Made by a program: the position numbers and the translations under genes. A stretch of DNA of 64,000 bases from Bradyrhizobium mercantei (GTDB taxonomy: Bacteria; Pseudomonadota; Alphaproteobacteria; Rhizobiales; Xanthobacteraceae), in contig NZ_MKFI01000001.1 of assembly GCF_001982635.1 (NCBI RefSeq), positions 844,782-908,781 of the forward strand, given 5' to 3'. Below the pieces are notes generated by a model. The model saw only the letters and a program-made list of their open reading frames with translations, ran no database searches and had not been told where the DNA came from. This document shows positions 8,701-17,049 of this stretch, piece by piece. Position 1 is the stretch's first letter, and the number at the start of each line of letters is the position of its first letter.

Positions 8701-9147
8701 TCAGACGATGGTTCGAGGCGGATGATCCGGAGGCTTGGCGCCAAGCCCGTCAAGCAGGCGGTCATCGCGCGCGGCGAAGGCGCTCAGCGACGGCTGGCGC
8801 GCGATCAGCGACATCGCTCCGCCTGGCGCGGGCAGCGAGACGCTGAGCATGCACAGCGCGAGGAACGGACAATCGTCACAGCCCTTGCTCTTGGTCTGGT
8901 CCGGACAGCACGGCATGTTGTCCGCCATCGCCTGCCCCGACATGGCTTCGTCGGACATCGTTTTGTCGGACATCGCGTGGCCGGACATCGCGTGGTCCGA
9001 CATAGCCTGATGGTCAGACATCGCCTGCATCGTGACGGCCGATGCGTCCGGCATCATCCGGGCAAACGCCGGCGCCACGGGCGCGAGCAACAGCCCGGCC
9101 GCGACGAACAGCAGAATCCAGAGATTGACGAGCCGCCTCACATGCAT
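8701..9147 (-). CDS. exported Met/His-rich pentapeptide-repeat protein, putative metal binder
   Basis: The product is 148 aa. Residues 1-29 form a signal peptide or membrane anchor (RRLVNLWILLFVAAGLLLAP). Residues 42-76 are seven tandem units of about five residues of the form AMSDH, AMSGH, AMSDK, TMSDE, AMSGQ. They are followed by a Cys cluster (Cys80, 81, 90, 93, 99, including CDDC). Met/His repeats plus Cys are a usual Cu(I)-binding composition, and it is the first gene of the minus-strand run that includes the Cus genes. It loosely resembles DUF2946-type proteins. The ATG at 9147 is chosen; a GTG lies five codons upstream. Confidence 0.65.
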   Translation of the reverse strand: MHVRRLVNLWILLFVAAGLLLAPVAPAFARMMPDASAVTMQAMSDHQAMSDHAMSGHAMSDKTMSDEAMSGQAMADNMPCCPDQTKSKGCDDCPFLALCMLSVSLPAPGGAMSLIARQPSLSAFAARDDRLLDGLGAKPPDHPPRTIV

Positions 9148-9215
9148 GCGCGCTTGTCGCACGGATCAGCGGAACCTGCAAATCCGTGCCACTTCACGAT
9201 CGCGCCAGTAGCGCC

Positions 9216-11393
9216 TTATGCCTGCTTCAACACCGCCGGATCGACCGGCATCTTGCGCAACCGTTTGCCGGTTGCCGCGAAGATCGCGTTGCTGATCGCA
9301 GGCACGATGCCCGAGGTCCCGGTCTCGCCCATGCCGCCGGGCGGCTCGGTGCTCGGCACGATATGGACCTCGATGGCCGGGGCCTGATCGATGCGCAGCA
9401 TCTGATAGGTGTCGAAGTTGGTCTGCTCGACACGCCCGTCCTTCAGCGTGATCTCGCCGTAGAGCGCGGCGGTGACGCCGAAATTGATGCCGCTCTGCAG
9501 CTGCGCCTGCACCGTGTCGGGATTGACCACGGTGCCGCAATCCATCGCGCAGACCACGCGGTGGACGCGGACCGAGCCGTCCTTGGCAACCTCGACCTCG
9601 GCAATCTGCGCGAGGTAGCTGCCGAACACGAATTGCAGCGACACGCCGCGGCCGCGCCCGGCCGGTAGCTTGTCGCCCCAGCCGGCCTTGGCCGCCGCAA
9701 GCTCGAGCGCCGCCTTGGCTCGAGGCGATTTGCCGAGCAGCGCCTTGCGATACGCGACCGGGTCCTGCTTGGCGGCTGCCGCCATCTCGTCGATCACGCT
9801 TTCGGCGACGAACACGTTGTGCGAGGGCCCGACGCTGCGCCAGAACGCGGTCGGGATGCCGGGCGGTTCGACCCGGACGTATTCAACATGGAAGTTCGGA
9901 ATGTCGTAGACGAGATCGATCGCGCCCTCGGTGGTGTCGCCGTCGAGCCCGTTGCGGAACGCCGGCGGCGCCCAGCGCGCGATGACCGACGAACCGGCAA
10001 AGCGATTATTCCAGGCGACCGGCTTGCCGGACGCATCGAGCCCGACCGAAATCCGGTCGAACCAGTACGGCCGGTACATGTCGTGCTGGATGTCCTCCTC
10101 GCGGGTCCACACCACCTTGACCGGCGCGTCGACCTGCTTTGCGATTTGCACGGCGCGAATGACGCCATCAACCTCGAGCCTGCGGCCAAAGCCGCCGCCG
10201 AGCAAATGATTGTGCACCACCACCTTCTCCGGCGGCAGGTTCAGCATCTTCGCGGCCACCGTCTGCACGCGCGAGAGCGCCTGGTTGCCGACCCAGATCT
10301 CGCAACCATCGGAGCGCACATGCACGGTGCAGTTCATCGGCTCCATCGTCGCATGGGCGAGGAACGGCAGCTGATAGGTCGCCTCGATCTTCGTCGCGGC
10401 GCCCGCCATCGCCTTGTCGGCGTCGCCGGTATTCTGCGCGACGGCGCCCGGCTTGGTGGTGGCGGCTTCGAGCTCGCGCGCGATATCCGCCGTGGCGAGC
10501 TTGGCGTGCGGCCCGTCGTCCCACTCGATCGTGAGCGCCGCGAGACCTTTCTTCGCCGCGCCCATGTGATCGGCCACCACGGCGACTGCGTCATCGAGCG
10601 TCACGATCTGGCGGACGCCCTTGATCGCTTTTGCTGCCGCATCATCGACGCGCTTCACCCGCCCTCCGAACACCGGCGACTGCGCCAGCGTCGCGACTCT
10701 CACCCCGGGCGGCCGCGCGTCGATGCCATAGACCGCCGTGCCGTTGATCTTGGAGGGCGTATCGAGCCGCCTGGCCGGCGTGCCGATCAGCTTGAACTCG
10801 GCCGGGCTCTTCAGCGTCACATTCTCCGGCACCGGCATCTGGGCCGCGTCGGCCGCGAGCTCGCCGTAACCCAGCTTGCGTCCCGAGGCGGCATGATGCA
10901 CCTCGCCGTTCTCGGCGCGGCAGCTGGCGGGCTCGACGTTCCAGCGCTTCGCCGCGGCTGCGATCAGCATTGCCTTCGCGGTGGCGCCGGCTTTCCGCAT
11001 CGGCTGCCAGGCGCCGCGCATCGCATTCGAATTGCCGGTGGCCTGCACGCCGAGCAGCGGGTTGGCGTAGAGCTTGTCGCTCGGCGGCGCATGCTCGAGC
11101 TGCACCTGGTTCAGGCCGACCTCGAGCTCCTCGGCGATCAGCATCGGGATCGAGGTGTAGGTGCCCTGCCCCATCTCGACATAGGGCATGGTCAGCACCA
11201 CCTTGCCGTCGCCGCCGATCCGGATGAAGGCATTCGGCGCGAAGCCGTCGGCGGCCGCGGCCTCGTTCTCGCGGCTCGCGAACGGCAGGCTCACGCTGAG
11301 CAGCAGACCGCCGCCTGCGATCGCGCCGGCGCGGAGGAAGTTGCGCCGCGACAGGTCGGCGGCGCGCTCGGACAGATTGTCGATCAGCGTCAT
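9216..11393 (-). CDS. molybdenum hydroxylase large subunit, IorB type
   Basis: The product is 725 aa, in the xanthine dehydrogenase/aldehyde oxidase superfamily and closest in layout to isoquinoline 1-oxidoreductase beta subunits. It has a Tat signal (SRRNFLR, residues 15-21), so it is exported folded with its cofactor. The molybdopterin-binding signature GGGFGRRLE and the catalytic Glu690 in GGMGETGTSG are present. It pairs with the 2Fe-2S protein encoded three bases upstream. With no FAD subunit, electrons probably pass to a membrane or periplasmic acceptor. The substrate is unknown; N-heterocycles or aldehydes are typical. Confidence 0.9.
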   Translation of the reverse strand: MTLIDNLSERAADLSRRNFLRAGAIAGGGLLLSVSLPFASRENEAAAADGFAPNAFIRIGGDGKVVLTMPYVEMGQGTYTSIPMLIAEELEVGLNQVQLEHAPPSDKLYANPLLGVQATGNSNAMRGAWQPMRKAGATAKAMLIAAAAKRWNVEPASCRAENGEVHHAASGRKLGYGELAADAAQMPVPENVTLKSPAEFKLIGTPARRLDTPSKINGTAVYGIDARPPGVRVATLAQSPVFGGRVKRVDDAAAKAIKGVRQIVTLDDAVAVVADHMGAAKKGLAALTIEWDDGPHAKLATADIARELEAATTKPGAVAQNTGDADKAMAGAATKIEATYQLPFLAHATMEPMNCTVHVRSDGCEIWVGNQALSRVQTVAAKMLNLPPEKVVVHNHLLGGGFGRRLEVDGVIRAVQIAKQVDAPVKVVWTREEDIQHDMYRPYWFDRISVGLDASGKPVAWNNRFAGSSVIARWAPPAFRNGLDGDTTEGAIDLVYDIPNFHVEYVRVEPPGIPTAFWRSVGPSHNVFVAESVIDEMAAAAKQDPVAYRKALLGKSPRAKAALELAAAKAGWGDKLPAGRGRGVSLQFVFGSYLAQIAEVEVAKDGSVRVHRVVCAMDCGTVVNPDTVQAQLQSGINFGVTAALYGEITLKDGRVEQTNFDTYQMLRIDQAPAIEVHIVPSTEPPGGMGETGTSGIVPAISNAIFAATGKRLRKMPVDPAVLKQA

Positions 11394-11396
11394 GGC

Positions 11397-11858
11397 TCAA
11401 CCTCCCGACTGCGCGGCTTGCTTGATGGCGTCGCGAATGCGGACATAGGTCCCGCAGCGGCAGATGTTGCCCGACATCGCCTCGTCGATATCGGCATCGG
11501 TCGGCTTCGACTTGCTTGCGAGCAGCGCGGCAGCGGACATGATCTGCCCGGACTGGCAGTAACCGCATTGCGGCACCTCATGCGCGAGCCAGGCGTCCTG
11601 GATCTTCTTGCCCGCCGCCGTCATGCCGACCGCCTCGATGGTCGTGATCTTGGAATCGCCGATGCTGTCGATCGTCGTGATGCAGGAGCGCACCGCGCTG
11701 TCGTCGAGATGCACCGTACAGGCGCCGCACAGCGCCATGCCGCAGCCGAACTTGGTGCCGGTCATGCCGAGCACGTCGCGCAGCACCCACAACAGCGGCG
11801 TATCGCCGTCGGCATCGACCGAATGACTGGTCCCATTGATCGTGATCTGGAAAGGCAT
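11397..11858 (-). CDS. 2Fe-2S subunit of the Mo hydroxylase, IorA type
   Basis: The product is 153 aa. The N-terminal plant-ferredoxin-like cluster is bound by Cys39, Cys44 and Cys47 ([14 protein letters not shown]) and a later Cys. The C-terminal four-helix domain carries the second cluster (CGYCQSGQ and CRCG). AGGAG precedes the ATG at 11858. It has no signal of its own and presumably travels with the Tat-targeted large subunit by hitch-hiker export. The two genes are three bases apart and certainly co-transcribed. Confidence 0.92.
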   Translation of the reverse strand: MPFQITINGTSHSVDADGDTPLLWVLRDVLGMTGTKFGCGMALCGACTVHLDDSAVRSCITTIDSIGDSKITTIEAVGMTAAGKKIQDAWLAHEVPQCGYCQSGQIMSAAALLASKSKPTDADIDEAMSGNICRCGTYVRIRDAIKQAAQSGG

Positions 11859-12021
11859 CTGACACTCCTGTCCTGGTTGGAGCCCTTGCGCGGATCGGCC
11901 CCTCCGGGCGCGATCGGCCAAATTCCAAAGCAATCGCGTGCATTCTCGCGCCAATTGCTCACTTATGGTAATAAATAGAAATGCTACGTGCTAGAAGCGG
12001 CGGTTTGCTCTGCAGTGAAAT

Positions 12022-12032
12022 AACCATTGGTT
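12022..12032. promoter_or_regulatory. AACCA-T-TGGTT palindrome in the LysR/Mo-hydroxylase intergenic region
   Basis: AACCATTGGTT is a perfect inverted repeat, centred 13 bp upstream of the LysR start codon, in an AT-rich stretch that contrasts with the GC-rich genes on both sides. LysR-type regulators usually bind such sites and repress their own gene while activating the divergent one. The 181-bp gap (11859-12039) must hold both promoters. Confidence 0.4.
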
Positions 12033-12039
12033 TATAATA

Positions 12040-12921
12040 ATGGACCGACTAACCAGCATGTCCGTGTTCGCCCGCGTCGCCGATCTTGGCTCATTCACCG
12101 CGGCGGCCAAGGAGCTGCGGATGTCGCCGACCATGATCGGCAAGCATATCCGTTTTCTCGAGGACCGGCTCGGCTCGCAATTGATCAACCGCTCCACGCG
12201 GCGGCAGGGCCTCACCGAGCTCGGCCGCAGCTATCTCGATCACTGCAAGCATCTGCTGGTCGAGGCCGAGGCCGGCGATGCGCTGGTCGAGGAAGCGTTG
12301 AGCGCGCCGCGCGGCAGGCTGCGCGTCGCGACCTCGGTCGCGTTCGGATCGTACAGCCTGGCGCCGGCGCTGGTGCGCTTCATGAAAAAATACCCGGAAG
12401 TCTCGGTCGACCTCGTGCTCAGCGACAGGATGGTCGATCTGCTCGAGGAAGGACTGGATGCCGCGATCCGGGTCGGCACACTGACCGATTCCACCATGAT
12501 GTCGCGCTCGCTGTCGCCCTACACCGGCGTGGTCTGCGCCGCGCCGAGCTATCTCGCCGAACGCGGCACGCCGGCCCATCCACGGGATCTCGCCGGCCAT
12601 GAATGCCTGCGCTATCCCGGCTGGTCGGACGGACAGCGATGGACCTTCCTCGGGCCGGAGGGCGAGGTGCAGGTCGACGTCGAGAGCCGCCTGACCATCA
12701 ACAACGCGTTCGGCATCCGCTATGCGGCCCTCGCCGGCGCCGGCATCGTGCTGATGCGCGACGAGCTGCTGGCCGAGGATATCGCCGCGGGCCGGCTCCA
12801 GGTGCTGCTGCCGAACTACACCACGCAAGCCCGCGCGCGCCAGATCCTGTGGCCGAGGAACCGCAAGATGACGCCCAAGCTCCGCGCCCTGATCGACTTT
12901 ATTGTGGAGACGTATGGGTGA
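12040..12921 (+). CDS. LysR-family transcriptional regulator
   Basis: The product is 293 aa, the usual length. It has an N-terminal winged helix-turn-helix (residues 1-60: LGSFTAAAKELRMSPTMIGKHIRFLEDRLG) and a type-2 periplasmic-binding-like effector domain (about 88-293). It is transcribed divergently from the Mo-hydroxylase pair, the classic arrangement for a LysR regulator and its target, so control of iorA/iorB-like expression is inferred. The helix carries TMIGKHIRFLE instead of the more common SAVSRQIRALE, a subfamily seen in proteobacterial LysR proteins. Confidence 0.9.
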   Translation: MDRLTSMSVFARVADLGSFTAAAKELRMSPTMIGKHIRFLEDRLGSQLINRSTRRQGLTELGRSYLDHCKHLLVEAEAGDALVEEALSAPRGRLRVATSVAFGSYSLAPALVRFMKKYPEVSVDLVLSDRMVDLLEEGLDAAIRVGTLTDSTMMSRSLSPYTGVVCAAPSYLAERGTPAHPRDLAGHECLRYPGWSDGQRWTFLGPEGEVQVDVESRLTINNAFGIRYAALAGAGIVLMRDELLAEDIAAGRLQVLLPNYTTQARARQILWPRNRKMTPKLRALIDFIVETYG

Positions 12922-12990
12922 AACAAGTTGCCCCCGCGGCAACTCAACTCGGACAGGCGTATCGCGAGAATGCGGAAGCTACAAACTCGG

Positions 12991-13134
12991 TGTCGTCCCT
13001 GCCTAGTGAGCAATTGCGCACGGGAGCAGGGACCCATAACCACGAATGGTTATTGGTGAGCGGTGGTGGAACAACGAAGCCCGATCACAACACAAGCCGC
13101 GGAGTATGGGTCCCTGCTTTCGCAGGGACGACGG
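12991..13134. repeat. palindromic intergenic repeat (GTCGTCCCTGC...GCAGGGACGAC)
   Basis: The ends GTCGTCCCTGC and GCAGGGACGAC are inverted copies, with nested internal arms (AGCAGGGACCCAT and ATGGGTCCCTGCT). The element fills most of the gap between the LysR gene and the S10 peptidase. It has the same architecture as the element at 49246-49366 and belongs to a short-repeat class that is widespread in Bradyrhizobium intergenic DNA. Confidence 0.75.
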
Positions 13135-13179
13135 CTGGGGACGTGGCGAGGGTAACCTGAAATCAATTCGCCAGCCCCC

Positions 13180-14778
13180 TCACTTCACCAACGCCTCGAC
13201 CTCCTTGCGGAACGCCAGGCGCGAGCCGTCGCGGGAGTAGAACATGTGGCCGCCGGGATAGACCGCAAGCCTGGTGCGGCTCGGGCCCGCGAAGGCCGGC
13301 AGCTGGTCGAGGATGATCTTGGAGGCGAAGTACGGCGTCGCGAGATCGAACAGGCCGTGGCCGATCAGCAGCCGCATCTTCGGATCGAGCGCCAGCATCT
13401 GGCGCAGCTGCGTCACCGATTCCGGCGGGCTGATGCCGTGACCGAATTCCCAGCCCTTGTTCACGCTCTCGCTGAGCAGGTGATAGGAGCCGTCCGGCCG
13501 CCAGTTCAGCTTGCGCGTGGTGAGGTCGACGGCGGCGCTGGTGAGCGGAGCCATCAAGGGATCGCCGGACGGATCGTTGAAGCGGAAATAGCTGGAGTCC
13601 GGATAGGGATCGAAGCCCTCGACCGAGGCGTCGTAGCGGCCGGTGACTTTACCGTTCTTGCGATCGAACTCGCGGCGGAATTCGCCGATGTCGAAGCGGC
13701 CGGCGAGCCTGCGGCTCACCGCCTGATCGATGCCGGTGAGGCTTGCGACCTTGTCGGCGAGCCGCGTGGTGGCTTCCGCGTCGGCCTGGCCCTTGACGAG
13801 GTCGAGCAGGAAATCGCCGCGCGCATAACTCTCGACGTCAGCGAGATCCTCCCGCGTCACCGGTCCCTTCGCCTGCCGCGCAACTGCCGTCATGGTCGGC
13901 AGGCTCGCGACATATTGCAGGATGCTGGTGCCGGTATAGTCACGGAAATCAAGCACCGGCGAGATCAGGATCAGGCCGCGCACGCCGACACCCTGCTGCA
14001 TTTGCAGATTGCGCACCACCTTGGGCCCGCGGATGCCGCCATAGCTTTCACCGGTGACATATTTCGGCGAGGTCAGCCGGTCGTATTTCTCCAGCCAGCG
14101 GCGGATCACCAGCGCGACCGAATTGGCGTCGCCGTCGACGGTGAAGAAGCGCTTGCGCGCATCCTCCGAGGTGGTGACGAAGCGGCTGTAGCCGGTGCCG
14201 ACGGGATCGATGAACACGAGATCGGTGAAGTCGAGCCAGGTGTCGGCGTTCGCCTGCAGTTCGGGCGAGGCCGAGGACACTGCGCCGTCGAACGGCAGCC
14301 GCCACGGCCCGACATTGCCGAATTGCAGCCAGGCCGATGCGGAGCCCGGCCCGCCGTTGAACAGGAACGTCACCGGACGGTTCGACTTGTCGGCGCCGTC
14401 GAGCTGATACGAGGTGTAGGCGATGTCGGCGAGCGGTTCGCCCTTGTCGTCGAACACGCGGATCGAGCCTGCGGTGGCGCTGAAGTTCAGCGTGCGGTCG
14501 GGCAGCGCGACCGATTGCTTGGTCGTGGAATCCGGCGGCAGGCGATGCTGTTCGGCGGTCGAGGCGCTGGCCGCCGCGCTGGCGCCGGAGCCCGCCTCGC
14601 CGCGCCCCGCCCGCCCCTTCTGGCCAGTTGGATTCTGACCGCTCGGATTCTGACTGCTAGGGGCCTGCGCGCTCGGCGACGGCGATGGCTGCGGCATATC
14701 ATCGTCGGCCCGCGCCGCGGTTGCGAGGCAGGCCACCAGCAACGCCGCGGCGAGCCGTGTCGCAAAACTGTTAGCCAT
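13180..14778 (-). CDS. serine carboxypeptidase-like protein, peptidase S10 family
   Basis: The product is 532 aa. A signal peptide (residues 1-26) is followed by a low-complexity Ser/Gln/Pro/Gly linker (about 30-80) and an alpha/beta-hydrolase domain. The oxyanion-hole motif (FLFNGGPGSAS) and the nucleophile motif GESYGG near residue 243 are diagnostic of S10. Asp and His of the triad fit the later HGLFDLATPY and YPGGHMFY motifs. GGGAG lies nine bases before the ATG at 14778. Periplasmic peptide trimming is the family role; bacterial physiology is little known. Confidence 0.88.
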   Translation of the reverse strand: MANSFATRLAAALLVACLATAARADDDMPQPSPSPSAQAPSSQNPSGQNPTGQKGRAGRGEAGSGASAAASASTAEQHRLPPDSTTKQSVALPDRTLNFSATAGSIRVFDDKGEPLADIAYTSYQLDGADKSNRPVTFLFNGGPGSASAWLQFGNVGPWRLPFDGAVSSASPELQANADTWLDFTDLVFIDPVGTGYSRFVTTSEDARKRFFTVDGDANSVALVIRRWLEKYDRLTSPKYVTGESYGGIRGPKVVRNLQMQQGVGVRGLILISPVLDFRDYTGTSILQYVASLPTMTAVARQAKGPVTREDLADVESYARGDFLLDLVKGQADAEATTRLADKVASLTGIDQAVSRRLAGRFDIGEFRREFDRKNGKVTGRYDASVEGFDPYPDSSYFRFNDPSGDPLMAPLTSAAVDLTTRKLNWRPDGSYHLLSESVNKGWEFGHGISPPESVTQLRQMLALDPKMRLLIGHGLFDLATPYFASKIILDQLPAFAGPSRTRLAVYPGGHMFYSRDGSRLAFRKEVEALVK

Positions 14779-14940
14779 ATCGTCCACTCCCTGCGCCCCT
14801 GTTTACGCAATCCAGCGGCAAACTGCGCTAGTTTGGCGGCACCGGTAAGCCGTGCGGTCCGTTCCCGGACCATCTCGACAAGGCCGCCCGGGATGTATAG
14901 ACGAGCGCGGCGTATTCCGTGCCAAACGAGTTCGTGAGCG

Positions 14941-15720
14941 ATGGCCAGCTCCAAGCGGTATGACAAGATCGCCTTCGTCGCCAGCCCAAGCGCAGAGGCG
15001 CAGACGGCGCTCGAGCAGCTGACTGCGATGTACGGTAACCATTCCGCCGCCGATGCCGACGTCGTGGTTGCGCTCGGCGGCGACGGCTTGATGCTGCAGA
15101 CGCTGCACGCCAACATGCGCAGCGGCAAGCCGATCTACGGCATGCATCGCGGCACCGTCGGCTTCCTGATGAACGAATATTCGACGCATGATCTGCGCAC
15201 GCGGCTTGCCGCCTCGCGGGAGTCGCTGATCAATCCGCTCCTGATGCGCGCGACCGACATCCACGGCGCCGTGCACCTGCATCACGCGATCAACGAGGTC
15301 GCGCTGTTCCGGCAGACCTACCAGGTCGCCAAGCTGCGCATCCTGATCGACGAGCATGAGCGAATGCCCGAGCTGATGGCCGACGGCATCCTGGTGGCGA
15401 CGCCGGCCGGATCGACCGCCTACAACCTCTCCGCCCAGGGTCCGATCCTGCCGATCAACGCGGCGCTGCTGGCGCTGACCCCGATCAGCGCGTTCCGGCC
15501 GCGGCGCTGGCGCGGCGCGCTGCTGCCGAATTCCGCCTTCGTGGTGATCGAGGTGATCGAGGGCGAGAAGCGCCCGGTCGCCGCGGTCGCCGACCATGAC
15601 GAGGTCCGCGACGTCCGCCGCGTCGAGATACTCTCAGACAAGACCATCGCGATGCGGATGCTGTTCGACCCCGGCCATTCGCTGGAGGAGCGCATCCTGC
15701 GCGAGCAGTTCGGCTACTGA
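14941..15720 (+). CDS. nadK: NAD kinase
   Basis: The product is 259 aa, the length typical of alphaproteobacterial NAD kinases, which make NADP from NAD and ATP (or polyphosphate). The GGDG motif is at residues 46-49, and the second signature ([18 protein letters not shown]) is intact. The 161-bp gap to the divergent peptidase must contain its promoter. It is a housekeeping gene. Confidence 0.95.
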   Translation: MASSKRYDKIAFVASPSAEAQTALEQLTAMYGNHSAADADVVVALGGDGLMLQTLHANMRSGKPIYGMHRGTVGFLMNEYSTHDLRTRLAASRESLINPLLMRATDIHGAVHLHHAINEVALFRQTYQVAKLRILIDEHERMPELMADGILVATPAGSTAYNLSAQGPILPINAALLALTPISAFRPRRWRGALLPNSAFVVIEVIEGEKRPVAAVADHDEVRDVRRVEILSDKTIAMRMLFDPGHSLEERILREQFGY

Positions 15721-15831
15721 CGGCACGCGCCCCTTCCCCCTGCCCGGCAACCAATCATTAACCCCGGGCGGGATATGGTTAACGTCGGGTAATACCGCGT
15801 TTGGCCCGGTATGCCCCTTCGGGACCGGACC

Positions 15832-16377
15832 ATGTATCGCATCGATTTCAACAAGCTGCGATTTTTGATTTGCGACGACAATCCGCACATGCGCCGCATT
15901 CTGCGGACGCTGCTGCATTCGTTCGGCGCGCGCGAAGTGTACGAGGCCGAGGACGGCGCCACCGCGCTCGAGATGTACACCCACTACGTGCCCGACATCG
16001 TCATCACCGACTGGTCGATGCCGATCTTCGACGGGCTCGAGCTCGCGCAGATGATCCGGCAGCCGGAATCCAAGGGCAACCCCTACGCGCCGATCATCAT
16101 GCTGACCGGGCATTCCGAGAAGCGCCGCGTCACCGTGGCACGCGATGCCGGCGTCACCGAATTCCTGGCCAAGCCGATCTCGGCCAAGGGCCTCTACCAG
16201 CGCATCATGAACGTGGTCGCCAACCCGCGCCCGTTCATCAAGACCAAGACCTATTTCGGCCCCGACCGCCGCCGCAATACCACCAATACCTATATCGGCC
16301 CCGAACGCCGCGGCAGCGGCGAGGTCGAGATTTTGCAGCAGCCCTCGCTGCTCGAGAAGGCGCGCTCCGCGATCTAG
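15832..16377 (+). CDS. CheY-like response regulator with Arg-rich tail
   Basis: The product is 181 aa. The receiver domain (residues 8-130) has the acidic pair Asp15/Asp16, phospho-acceptor Asp60 (ITDWSMP), Thr92 and Lys114 (LAKP), so it should be phosphorylatable. The C-terminal extension of about 50 residues carries two related motifs, TYFGPDRRR and TYIGPERRG. There is no DNA-binding domain. The ATG at 15832 (MYRIDFNK) fits the domain start; another ATG at 15811 is possible. The next gene, 9 bp downstream, encodes an Hpt protein, so the two probably form a phosphorelay pair. Confidence 0.88.
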   Translation: MYRIDFNKLRFLICDDNPHMRRILRTLLHSFGAREVYEAEDGATALEMYTHYVPDIVITDWSMPIFDGLELAQMIRQPESKGNPYAPIIMLTGHSEKRRVTVARDAGVTEFLAKPISAKGLYQRIMNVVANPRPFIKTKTYFGPDRRRNTTNTYIGPERRGSGEVEILQQPSLLEKARSAI

Positions 16378-16386
16378 GACACCGTC

Positions 16387-16977
16387 ATGGCCAAGGACAA
16401 TTCCAAGGACAAACCAGGCAGCATCGAGGTCAAGAGCTTCGGCACGCACCACGTGATCACGCAGCCGAATCCGCTGCGGAAGGTGCTGCTGCGGGTGCCG
16501 GAGAGCGATCTCGACGATCCCGTGGGCCGCGCCGAGAAGGCGCTTGCCGGGCTGTCGGGCGAGTTCAAGGAATGGATGACGATCGAGGCCGACCGCCTCT
16601 CCGCCGCGCATGCCACGGTGCAGCGCGAGGGCTTCAACGACAAGACGCGCGAGGAGCTGTTCCGCGCCGCGCACGACATCAAGGGCGATGCCGCGACGTT
16701 CGGCTATCCGTCGGCGGCCGCAGCCGCCGAGAGCCTGTGCCGCATCATCGAGCACGCGCCCGACCTGGGCGCAGTGCCGCCGCAGCTGATTGCCCACCAC
16801 ATCAACGCCGTGCAGGCGATCGTGCGCAACCGCACCAAGCTCGACACCGCGGTCGTGGCCGGCGTGCTGAGCAAGCAGCTCCGCGGCATCGCCGATGAAT
16901 TCCTGACCCACGCCAACCGCGACCGCCCCGAGCATCTCGAGGCGATCCTCGCGCCGAGCATCGCACCCAGCGAATAA
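16387..16977 (+). CDS. Hpt-domain phosphotransfer protein
   Basis: The product is 196 aa. Residues 60-150 form an Hpt-like helical bundle with the phospho-accepting motif AAHDIKGDAATFG (His96). The first 55 residues are a polar extension without recognised features. It lies directly behind the CheY-like gene on the same strand. Hpt proteins pass phosphate between a hybrid kinase and a receiver; no kinase is encoded in this window, so the upstream partner is elsewhere. Confidence 0.85.
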   Translation: MAKDNSKDKPGSIEVKSFGTHHVITQPNPLRKVLLRVPESDLDDPVGRAEKALAGLSGEFKEWMTIEADRLSAAHATVQREGFNDKTREELFRAAHDIKGDAATFGYPSAAAAAESLCRIIEHAPDLGAVPPQLIAHHINAVQAIVRNRTKLDTAVVAGVLSKQLRGIADEFLTHANRDRPEHLEAILAPSIAPSE

Positions 16978-17049
16978 CGGCGCAGTCGGCCGGCTGCCCG
17001 CGTTGCCGCAGCTACCCAAGCATCCATCAATCGGAAGGAAACGCGGCCT

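Noticed and set aside
8920..9030. Regular 15-bp periodicity resembling a CRISPR or minisatellite
   Set aside because: It encodes the AMSDH-type pentapeptide repeats in frame; there are no spacers.
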